Source: Sanderia malayensis
Taxonomy: Eukaryota > Cnidaria > Scyphozoa > Semaeostomeae > Pelagiidae
Assembly (NCBI GenBank): GCA_013076295.1
Contig: RQOL01000660.1
Coordinates: forward strand, 1,674,001 to 1,738,000
Length of the DNA stretch: 64,000 nt
Direction: 5' to 3'
This document shows positions 23,223 to 34,600 of the stretch, one piece after another. The notes under the pieces are model-generated. The model was not told the origin of the DNA. It ran no database searches and saw nothing but the letters and a program-made list of their open reading frames with translations. Within the stretch, counting starts at the first letter, position 1. The number at the start of each line of letters is the position of its first letter. The position numbers and the translations under genes were made by a program.

Positions 23223-25199
23223 TCTGGATTAAAAAAACTGAGATCAACATTTTGCATCGATTATTTACTAAACATAAATAATAGCCTGGCTGGGAAAAAT
23301 GTTTGCTGTATGTAGCTGACATGTATATGTTCATGCATTTCTTGGATATTTTTGGGGGCACTTGCACTACCTCACACCAGATATGTCTCTATAAGAAAGT
23401 AAACAGATATTACGCTTAGTCATGACTATGGAAGCAATCACCAAAATTAAGGAAAACTCACTTTACTGAAAAAAAAACAAGCTAATCTGAAATTTTCTTG
23501 CGCGTAAATGTGATGGAGCTGCAATAACTGATAGAGAAAAACACATTCTTCACAATTCTGCTCGGGTGTGTACTGAAAGAGTTTTAATTAAGCTCAAAAC
23601 AACTTATAACTAACTCACAAAAGTTATCATGGAGCAGAAAAACAGTATGCTTCCACCAAGATAAGCATATTTTTACAGTTATCAGTGGCGTTGTGATAAA
23701 GTCGTAAGGAACAATGTTTGAATTTAGAACTTGTGGTGTGGTAAATGGCAAAATCAATCCCATATCCTTTACAGACCACAGACTCAGATAAGACCACTAA
23801 CTATGGCATGCCCCTTATTCATTGCAACAGTCAAAAGATAAAAAAATACACACAAGCAGACAATGATGATTAATCAAGGCCATGATTTTTTTATCACTCT
23901 GTTTTACTTTCTCCGCCCATCTTTTGTCACTGTCTAAACCACCTGTAACACATATAGTCTGCTTTGGTGTTCAAATTGAAGCAAGCGTGTGTTCTTGTCT
24001 TTGTCGACCGGGTGCCTACCAATCAATCTTATGTTGGAAATAATCATCAAATTCGTGGTACCCAAGTAATACCTCTATGTGATCATGTAAACCCAGTATA
24101 GGTCCTAGGTTTTACTTACAATTTCCTTCATATTTTGTATGATATAGGGTTGACTTCACCTTGGTTTTTGATTTTATTTTTGAATTTATGAAAGTGGAAG
24201 TCTTCATGATTCACGATTCGCATAAAAACTTTTATTCTGATCCATACAGCTTAATCTCATCATCTATTTATTCATAGATCTCAACTGGATGTGCATTAAT
24301 GCCACGATAAATCAAACTGACAAGATAATTTATATATCACATATTTGACAATCAACCGCCGATTAGGCTAGGAAACTATATATAAAATCATTTCCAATTT
24401 TTCACTCGCTTGAGGATATGTGGGAAGGAACATGGTTCATCACAAACATGAAAAAGTTTTGATAACATATTAACAATACACACATCGTTTTCCCTCCTTA
24501 TCAATTGTTCTTTTAATTTTTGGTCAGGTGAATTCAGATGGGTTGGCCTGTTTACATACCTTGGTATTCACGATCTATTGTCTGGTGGTGATAGGTGGGA
24601 AATAACGTGTAAGATTGTTGTGTTTTGTTAGCATTTTGCATGTGTGCAAGTTCGGAAGATCCTGCCTTCTGTTGTTTTACCATTGACGACAGTAGTCAAC
24701 ATTGCAGAGATATGTTCTTGTTTGGTATTATACGAGTAAAACCGCGGCGTCTGTCTGGCAAGGTAAACCATTTTTGAGGTCGACATTCTCCACCGCATTA
24801 CAATATTTTCAATTTTCATTCCTCCTAGCGATCTTGTTGTCCTGTTATACATTTCATAATAATTTTATATTGCTTTTGCACACTCATTTGAAACCAAATG
24901 GTGAGAAGTTCTGAGGTCTTTTTGAGAACTTCTATCCTCAACAAATTTAAAACCTTGGCATGTTATGAATTTACTCTCCATTTACACGATGCTTCCTAAT
25001 ATTTCACAGGTTTACCCCATATCCTGTCCTGCCCCTTCTCCCACCTGGCCACATCAAGTTTGTATGTATATTTGTGACATGTGCATCATTAAAAATACTG
25101 AATCAATAAATCGCTTATCCTTGTTTTGCCAGATTTGCAGCACACGAATATAGGACAAGAAGCAAACAGAAGCAGAAGTGACAAGCTCACCATGAACAG

Positions 25200-25500
25200 T
25201 ACACAGGTAAGAGCGTGGTAAAATTCCACGCAAGTGAAATAACAAACGTAAAATTCTTCGTGAAATACCACACTTCTATGAAATTCTACAGTCATGAAAT
25301 TGCTATTATTGTGAAATGCCCCGATGAAATGCTACATTTAACGGGGAATTTCTCGGGAGTGTGGTAGGTATTACACCCTTGGTAAAATACCACGCATCAT
25401 TTCACGAGCACATTATTGCAGCTTTGTGTGATTTTACGCTGCATTTTACGAGTCATTTCCTGTGGTATTTCTCAGCGTTTTTACCTGTGGTAAGTATGAC
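25200..25500. repeat. Cluster of GTGAAATACCAC-like motifs in both orientations
   Basis: Within 300 bp the motif occurs as GTAAAATTCCACG, GTGAAATACCAC, GTAAAATACCACG and inverted as GTGGTATTTC, with further partial forms (ATGAAATTCTACA, GTGAAATGCC). The first half carries mainly forward copies and the second half mainly reverse copies, giving an extended foldback. Confidence 0.5.
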
Positions 25501-28060
25501 ATTAGCCAAAAAATCTCTTCCTGGAATAATGAGGCTTGATATGCTGCATTTTCAAAGTTGTTTCCTCTGTTGAGGTTTGTTAAATGTGAATATGATACTC
25601 GGTTCAGAATTGCAGCAATCAAATACGGGCCATAGGACGTTGTTTTGCTGCCCCTTTCAAACTGAAAATGCCCCTTCAAAATCTAAAAGTTTCCTGGGAC
25701 TGGTCATGTGCCCTCTCACTTTTTAGATACTTTGTACGTCCGTGGTAGCAAATTTAAATTTTTAAAATTTTCGCAAGTCTTTGGTAGCGTTGCCCATCTG
25801 AGTATGGGCTTGTAAGTGGACAAGACGGGCAAAAATCGGGTCGGGAATGCAATTTGGAGATATCATGGCTGTGTTTACTTGCTGGCTCCAATACTTGCAA
25901 TCAGATCACATGCGTGATCACATGTCTGTCAAGGTGTGGTGTTGAAATGATAAGACAGAACGTGCGGAGGAGCTCAGCCAGTTACAGTCTCTACTACGCA
26001 GTACAACGTTAAAAACAGAGCCTTACGATTGCGTTTGCGGCATTCGAGCGAATGCGTGGATGTTGTGGCACTACTGGCTGGTGAAACTGTGCAGTTAACC
26101 TCGTCATTCATTTAACTTCATAAGCAACTACCGCTATCAACAACTGTTACCAAATTCAAATTCAGAAAGGTTATTGCTAAATTTTCATGCAGCCATCGTC
26201 AACTTCAAATTAAGACTGGCAGACACCAAAAACTAAAGAAAAACACTACTTCTACAATTACAACACTGCAACATTTTACGTCGTTGAAATTGTGAGTATC
26301 TTTTTGAGATGTTAACGATGGCTGTTCTTCGGTTTACAAAATAGCTACCCCTTCCATAGTAATCTGTCCAGATTCAAATCAAACATAGGACATTTTGGCA
26401 TAGATTATTAAACCCATGTCTTTCAGTATCTATTTAACACAAAAGACATATACCGTCAATTCGTTTTCAATTAGCCTTTCACGACTCACTACACTAGCTT
26501 CTCAAACTGTCACAAAAGCCTAGATGAACATGCCCAGGTTTTTTGATAAATTACCATGGAAAATGTTCAATCGTGTCTTTTAAACTATATGCTCCATGTA
26601 AACAGAACTGGACGCGTGTAGCTAATTCGTATTGAAGCAATAGGTTGAGTTTATTGATAAATCAGTTTGAGAGAAATTAAAATGTAATTTTTTGAAAAAT
26701 TAAAAGGTAATTTTTTGAGAAATACTTTTCTAAAATTTTCAACGGGTATCAGTAAACATATTTGCCGGTTGATTGTGTATTTGCATGGATGGAATAATAA
26801 TTTGACGAAATTTCATTCAATCAACTCCGAATTGCACCACTAATTTGCCTACTGTGAATCTTATAAGTATTCTACTGGATTTTACAAATACATAAGCCCC
26901 TCTCGGATAAGACCCAAACTAAAACATTACTTCTGCAAACAAGCACACTCGGATAAGCTATCACCATAAATTTGTTTCTGCAATAAGTTCCCATAATTAA
27001 GTTGAGAGACTTGAGCTATATCTATCAAATTCGAGCCATGCAACGGTAAAACCAGGTCTTTTTGGCCTAAAATCCCCACCTCCATAATAAGGACATCATA
27101 TAGGACCAATTTTACTGTCTGTTGTGAAAAGGTGTTTGTTGATGGAGGCTTTACTGATTGATTTTATGCAAGCTTATGCGATTAAAAATACCGTGCATTT
27201 AAAAATAGCCACGATACGCAAAGTGTTGTTGTTAGTAATAACGAAATGTTTATGAATCTCTCTGTGAGACCTTAAAATCTTAAAACCAGGCTGACAAGTT
27301 TCTTAAATGGGGGCAGCCTAAAATGGGGAGAGCCGGCAGCATTTCTGAAAACAAGCCAAAAAACCTCACATGTCAAGTTTGGAAGTTGAAAATCTGGGGC
27401 AACAACTTCAACGGGCAACAAATGAAGCCAAAATTATAACTTTATATATTATTGATACGATGTGCAAGGCAGATAATTAAGAAATATCCACCAAATGTTT
27501 GCCAGCAGATGAATAATCTGATTCTTATACAAAAACTTACAGGTGGCTAGGCCAGCTTTCTTTGCAGCAAGTAAGGAAAAGTAGGCAGGCATATTGTCGA
27601 TGTTTGGGAATATGCTTGTTCAGATCAATTTTTTAAAAATTTATCTGTTGAAGTTATAACAAGTTCTGACAGATGCTGGCATCACCTTTTGCTGTTGCGA
27701 TTAACGTCGTCTCTCTCGCTTTTATCGTTCATCGTCAGTGCAATCATAAAGCAACATATTCCCGCGAAATTCTCAGTTTTTTACTACAAGTCTACGGTTG
27801 TGTCGCATTCGTAACATGGTCGGTTATTAACTCGGTTAACGCCCTGTATCAACGGCTCAACCATTTGTCGCCCTTATTTAGATTATCACATTGGCCCCTT
27901 ATAGCAAAATTTTACTTAAGGCAGTAATACTAATAATTACAATAATAACACATATATTTACAAAGGAAGGACTCGGTCAATCTAAAGTACTTTTCACGAG
28001 TGTTCTCTTTCATTTGGGGTAACATTTGGATGGGGTGATTGGGGTGGCATCCGGGCTTGG
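25500..28060. other. Interval upstream of Islet
   Basis: No coding exon recognised. It probably contains the Islet promoter and non-coding first exon(s), because the first coding exon of Islet is preceded by a splice acceptor at about 28633; their position is not visible. Confidence 0.4.
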
Positions 28061-28118
28061 GTTTACATGTATAACAGTCTTTGATCGGTACAGAACTTCA
28101 AAATAGCATACATATAAA

Positions 28119-28152
28119 CCCGAAAGCTATATGTTTACATATAGCTTTCGGG
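28119..28152. repeat. Perfect 16-bp palindrome
   Basis: CCCGAAAGCTATATGT and its exact complement, separated by 2 bp, about 500 bp upstream of the Islet start codon. Confidence 0.75.
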
Positions 28153-28270
28153 CTTAAATGCTCCGGTTTGGCTCAGCTTTGAAGTTAGCTCTATTTTTTA
28201 TAAACTAGGCTAGTTTCAGGGTTGCGTTCAGTTTTAGAGTTCGGGTGCCAAAGACCTATATTTCGTACAT

Positions 28271-28510
28271 TACCGTAAATCCTCGAATAAGCCCCCAGGG
28301 GCCTATTTGCAAAAACGAAATTTTAGGTGGATAATTGTTTAATATTAAGCAAAATAAAAGCTACACGATGCAGCCAATCAATAAAGCTATTGGTTTAAAC
28401 TTGCTGTTATTTGCAATACATTCACTGAACAACTTCAATGTCTGGAAACTTAGGCTCAATGTCCTTGCAAATGATTACCAGGATGGGGGATTATTCGAGG
28501 ATTTACGGTA
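28271..28510. mobile_element. MITE with TACCGTAAATCCTCGAATAA ends
   Basis: 240 bp. Left end TACCGTAAATCCTCGAATAA, right end GGGGATTATTCGAGGATTTACGGTA read as its complement, TA included at both ends. It sits only 143 bp before the Islet start codon; a second copy is at 40367. Short ORFs here come from the element. Confidence 0.8.
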
Positions 28511-28653
28511 TTTGGTTCTGGACCGAATCGAGACAATAGCGTGTCATCAAACAGAGAATGGGGTCTTCGTAAATGCGAAAAGGAGGCAGCAACATCAGAC
28601 AAATAATAGTCAACTTACTTTGTTTATCATTTCAGACTCGTCTTTCGCTAAGG

Positions 28654-31600
28654 ATGGCAACGTGCTACGGTTGTAAGGAGATCATTCGTGACAAATACAT
28701 CTTGCAAGTTTCGCCCAATCTCGAATGGCACCAGAAGTGTTTCAAATGTACGGTATGCAATATTCAACTCGGCACTTTTCAATCATGCTTCATGAGTAAC
28801 GGACGGCCATACTGCAAAGAAGATTACGAAAGGTAAAGCACAAGTACTTAATTTATTTTACTACTTGGAGAAAGTCGAGCTTAGCATCGAAAAATAACTG
28901 GGGCATGCTGCAGGCGGGCAACCGTGTTTGGGTTTTGCTAAATTTCCTGGGTCTGGAATTAAATTTTTAGACAAGGTGTGAACCTTGTCTAAAATTTTAT
29001 CTAAAATCTAAAATCTAAAATTGTCTAATTAATTACCCTTATTCGTACCGAGGAAAGGAGCACGTCAGGTCGCAATTCAAGACGAGGTATACAAAAAGTC
29101 GAATTCACACTTCCAAGCTACCGAAAATAGTTATAATACTCGTATTCAGAGACTAATTTTAATGTGATGATTCTGACAAACATCTCGTGTGGCAAATTGT
29201 TTCTCAATATATGAAAATTTAAGCCTACCGATTTTCATAAAAACATCTTTTCGATGAACTTGCACCAAGGTGCTGTACTGACTTTAAACTAATGTCTGTA
29301 ATTTCGATTTGAGGAAAAGAAAATAGCAAATTCAAAAATTTTTGGGATTGGGAAAAAATAGACAAAATCAAGGACATCGTGGTGGAAAGACAATAGGTCA
29401 GCTGCTCTTCGTTGAGCAGTCAAAAAGTCCGATAAAAATTGCTAAAGCAAATTTCTCTTCTTTGCAACCTACTTCGTTCATTTCTTCATACCAATGTTTT
29501 CATTGTCATGTTATATGGCACAGGTATAGGAAACAAGGGAATGAAGTTTAGTGATGAAGATGCTTTGCCAAAAAAAGCCTGTAAAGTTGGACTACCACGT
29601 TTCAATTGTTGTGCATTTCAAAGAAAGTTTTTGATTTGAATATATTTCGAATAAACTTTGTAGGAGTGATTTCAATAAATATAATTGCTCGATTACGAAC
29701 AAGGTATCCTGATAAGCCTTTAATTTATGTTCGGGAAACTTCAATAATCTAAAATGCATGTGAAAGTTGAGCCCCAAATAAATGATTTGTTAAAGTTATC
29801 TGTTTTAACAGGAATGATTGAAAATTTATACTATGCAATATTCAATTATTGCATAGTATTTATCTTCTTTCGTTTTTTAGCAATTGCAATTCAAAATTTT
29901 CTAATCGGGAAAACCTGCTGTAATGACGTTGACTCAAGAACTGATAATATTAACAACGCAACATGTGTCGTAACTTTTCGCAACACACTGTTTTCGGCTT
30001 TCAGATTCTTAACTGCATCTTCCTTTAGGATAAAATCTCGAATTTTCTACCCATATTTTACGTTACAAAATAATTGAACATAAAAGTCATACACCTGACA
30101 GATGTGATAGACTTCTTTACTTAGAAAATTGCCCAGCTAATCCAAACAACCTGTTGAATAATCTTATGTTTGATCAGGCAATTTTTATTCTAAGACGCTG
30201 AGATTTGCCATTCGAGGGCGACAATGCATTATGCAAACGCAGCAGGCGTAACTGTGCCAAAATCCAGATGAATGCTTTGCACATCGAAATCGTAAGGCGG
30301 AGAAAAGGCGGCACATGTCTATGACACACATGTCTTCCTCAGACAGTAACCGAACTCAAAAAGTAACTGAATTCAGAACTGAACTAGCACTTTTGCTGTT
30401 TTTTAGACAGTGTACGAAAAATGTCACTTTCTAACAATAAGTTGCAAATATTTTAAAATTTTATGCAAAATTAAATGCATTATGAACATACAGTTCAGTT
30501 GGGAACAAAAGGTTGATTAAATCAAACAAAACGATCATGGATATGAGACCACCATTGTAGATTTAAGTAATGCGACGTAACAGAAAAACGGCTGATCAGA
30601 CGATTTAATGGGGCTGTTTTGTTGTCATTTACTGGTCCGCGAAATAAATTGCCGATATACTGGGTTGCAAAATTACTCGTTTGAAAGTCCCCCATAATAG
30701 TGTTCTGAAAATGCATTCCAGTGCTTCGAGCCGCATTATGTTGAGCGTGTCACATGGGAAAGTACTCATTCTCTCCGACTGCACTGTTGATCACTGACAG
30801 GCAAAATGGAACAGAGCATCTCTAAATCTCGGATCGAAAATGTTTGGATATTGGAGCTTAATTTCACATGGAATTTTCAAAATGACGAATTTCTCTTGCA
30901 AATTCAAAACCAAGCCAGGTTTTGCAATCAAGAAAATATTTCACTCAAAGAAAGAGTAGATGGTGAATGGCAAAGCACTTGTTGATAGCTTGGTTAACAC
31001 ATATTGAATAAAATTTATAGATAAGGATCGTCCCGTCTGAATTTGTGTGCGCAAAACATGCATATTTACTTCGTTGCCATACCGACGTTTGTTGATAAAA
31101 ATATTATTGATAATTCTCTGCCACAATAATCTCATAAAAGGAAAAGTGGTTGAAAATTGACCCATTGGCACAAGCAGTTCAAAATGGTTTCAATTACGAA
31201 AAATTTAAGGTGTTTCCCGGTTTTGTAACCTCCTATTTGATGACGTGTCAAGCATAACGCGATTGTGGCCGTGCAAAGCTAACTGATATCGCCAGCATAA
31301 GACAATATTAGCATCGTATGTTGACTCTCGTCGAGTAACATGTTTTGTCAATCAAACGTTTTGTGTCTCACTCATGTTGTCCATTCTCTTTACCAGCCCT
31401 GTTTAACTGAACTAAAAGACCACACCAGTTCATACCCTTCGGAAGTCTGTTGGCATTTTGGTCGGAAGCAAGGTGGAGTGAAGCACAACAATAAAAGGGG
31501 GAGCTACCTTGAAAAAGAAAGCCACTTTAGTTATTTGAAGTACTGAGAAATGTGCCACTGCTATACCCCCAATTAAATCTCAAACTATCGACCAAATTTC

Positions 31601-34600
31601 CCTTGAAAGCTCGAGAAATGGAAACTTTTACAGTTCTCTTACTCTGTAGCTATATAAAAATAGAAGGGTCTTGTTTGAAGATATTCACAAAAGACGCAGG
31701 GAAAACATTCAAAGCCTCTGGCTCTTGATACCACACGATAGTCTTTTGATTTTGGATACCTAGTTATGACTTTCCTGTTTCCTAAACGTAGCAAGGTAGG
31801 GGACCAGCAAGAAGCAGATAGGGGGCCAAGGGACAGGTGGGCAGGTTTCATAAGCTGGACAGCTTGAGTTTTAAGTTGTCTTCAAGATGAAAAAAGGTAC
31901 ATTTATCATAAAGAACATCGAAATATTAGAGATAGTCCATGATTTTGCTTTTATGCAAACCATTGTTTAGTGTTTTATGTAATTTAGATATGTGTAAATG
32001 TTTGTAAGTTTCATTTCTGTGTCCCTTCACATGGAACATGGAATTGATAAATTAAATGAATGAACTGTTGGCGATGTAATTTTGTCAAACTTGAATCAAT
32101 GCCACTTCCTTATAGGGCTTTTCCTGCTGTAATTTGTCACAACTGTGATGAAGTATTGGAGCCGAATTCGTTGGTAATGAAGTTGGAGAATGATGTCTTT
32201 CACGTGGATTGTTTTCGATGCTCACACTGCGACATGCGCCTCCTTCCTGACGAGCATTTCTACACCTCAAAAGAAGATGAGCTACTCTGTGCCTCAGAAA
32301 ACTGCTTGAAGGAGAGAAACTCGTGCTCAGACGACTGCTTGAAGGAGAGAAACTCGTCCTCAGATGACTGTTGGAGTGATGTGATTAGCAACGATGGCAT
32401 CGTAACAGGTTCGTATCTCTGCTTATTAATTAATAACTCCTTTCCCGGTATCTCAAATTCAGTAGTTCACTCCTTAAGCAGGCTCCCTTCTTCCGATACC
32501 CCCAACGCCTGTCGCAGGCACTTGTAGCACATTGCTTCATCTACTGGACATTGATTGGAAAATGAACGCGAAAAACACCTGAGAGGCTTTTGGTACACAA
32601 TTTAAAATTGTGATAAAAATTCTTATAGAATGGCAATTGACTCTTGTTGCTCCACAATCAGCCATGCAAGAAACTCACTAGCCGACGTAACACAACACTA
32701 GCTCAACCGATTCTACTGCAATGCCATTACGTTTCCATGTAAAATCAATACAAAGCTATACGGTAAATTCTCGAATTAGCCCCAAACGCGATAATAGATT
32801 CATGTTATAGCTCTATATGTACATATTCTACTCCAATTACGTTGCATAGTTTTGATACTGCGTGCATTTTTCAAACATCCAATTAAGAAGCTTTTGAGAA
32901 ACAAAATTCTACCAATAAAAAGTGGCAAAAATGCTCTGAAATTTAGAAGCCTTGACTAGCGAGGGTCTGGCTTGGTTTCATTTGCAAATAAAACGCGTGA
33001 TCGTGAATATGGTTGTGTTTGTCAACTCAGTGATTGTCGTAATAAGAATAGACCTCTCTCTCATCATCGGACAAGTGAGAAAGGTCAGTTGTTAGGGTCT
33101 GTTTACATAAGCCGACCCGGCCGGGCTAGTCGGAGTGGCCGGGTTTCAGGAAGTAATTTTCAGCCCGGTCGTTTTGGCGGGAAACTTGATCTTGCTTGTT
33201 GGGTGGTCTGGCCCGGGTGGCGAAGTGGCGATCGGCACCCGGGCCTTCTGATTTTTAACGTAAAATAAATTCACGGGCCTTTTTCGAAGACTCATCGGCT
33301 TCGTAAAACGATATCTTTGATCATTTCTGAGTTTTTAGCTTTGTTTGAATTTACCCTGCAGCTGGAGAAAGCAGGACCCAAAATGCTGTGGAGACTTTAA
33401 ATTTCTGTGTTTTATTTTGCTTTTGTAACCACTGACTGCAGCTTTCAAACGTTCTACTTGGACCACTGAAGCATACCACTGAAGCTATGCTGTTAAGCAG
33501 TGAATCACTGTTCATATGTGTTCTTGCTTACGTTGTTTTAGCTGTTTTTCGTTTCTCCAACATACACTGCATCACAATCATTGCAGGAAATTTCATAAAC
33601 CTTACATATTGCTTTGCTGATCCCGATGGGGCGGACTCATTGCCCTTTATTTTTTGGGGAGAGGGGTAAAGGGCGCACAATTTTCGACTGACAAAAGTCA
33701 ATGGCCTAAACTTTAACAAATATTCACTAACACAACCTTTTAAATTTTCTCGTAGATGGTAAATAGTTTCTGTGTTCAAAATTCCTTCCAATGATCCAAT
33801 TGCATGGTAACGTTTCTATCTTTCTTAACTTTGGAAGATCGAGCACAAAGACTGTTAGTTGCTGCTTCAAAATAAAAGCTTTTCCTAAAAGCTTTAAATT
33901 TTCCGACCGGCTTCAGATTTTGCGACCAGATATAGAATTGGTAGGGAAGAAGTGTCACAATATTTGTCACACTTCTTGTGTCACACTATATTTGTGTACT
34001 AGGAAGGCTGGCGCGCTTTGCGCGCCACCTCCCTAGTGTGTTGGCCTTCGATCTGAGTGGAACAGCGATCTTGAAGAAAAGTGTGGTGGATTTCTATTGT
34101 TTTGACCTTCGATGTGAGTGGGACAGTTATCTTGAACAAAAGTGGGGTGGGTTTTTATTGTTTGGTCTTCGATGTGAGTGGGACAGTGATCTTCAACAAA
34201 AGCGGGGTGGATTTCTATTGTTTTGGCCTTCGATGTGAGTGGGACAGTGATCTTGAACAAAATTGTGGTGGATTTCTATTGTTTTGGCCTTCGATGTGAG
34301 TGGGACAGTGATCTTGAGCAAAAGTGGGGTGGATTTCAATTGTTTTGGCCTCCGATGTGAGTGGGACAGTGATCTTGAGCAAAAGTGGGGTGGATTTCAA
34401 TTGTTTTGGCCTCCGATGTGAGTGGGACAGTGATCTTGAACAAAAGTGGGGTGGATTTCTATTGTTTTGGCCTTCGATGTGAGTGGGACAGTGATCTTGA
34501 ACAAAAGTGGGGTGGATTTCTATTGTTTTGGCCTTCGATGTGAGTGGAACAGCGATCTTGAACAAAAGTGGGGTGGTTTCTGTTATTTTGGCTTTCGATC

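Larger units (their letters stand above)
19560..25190. other. Gene-poor interval with repeats
   Basis: No supported coding exon. Apart from the repeats listed at 20590 and 23100 it is AT-rich sequence with many short TTATAAGAATA/AATATTCTTATAA motifs. Confidence 0.45.

Noticed and set aside
25970..26300. Islet promoter and non-coding exon ending at a GTGAGT donor near 26291
   Set aside because: The donor is good, but nothing ties it to the acceptor at 28633 and no TATA box or initiator is clear.
28335..28676. 113-codon ORF just before the Islet LIM1 exon
   Set aside because: Mostly MITE sequence read through; frame differs from the LIM coding frame.
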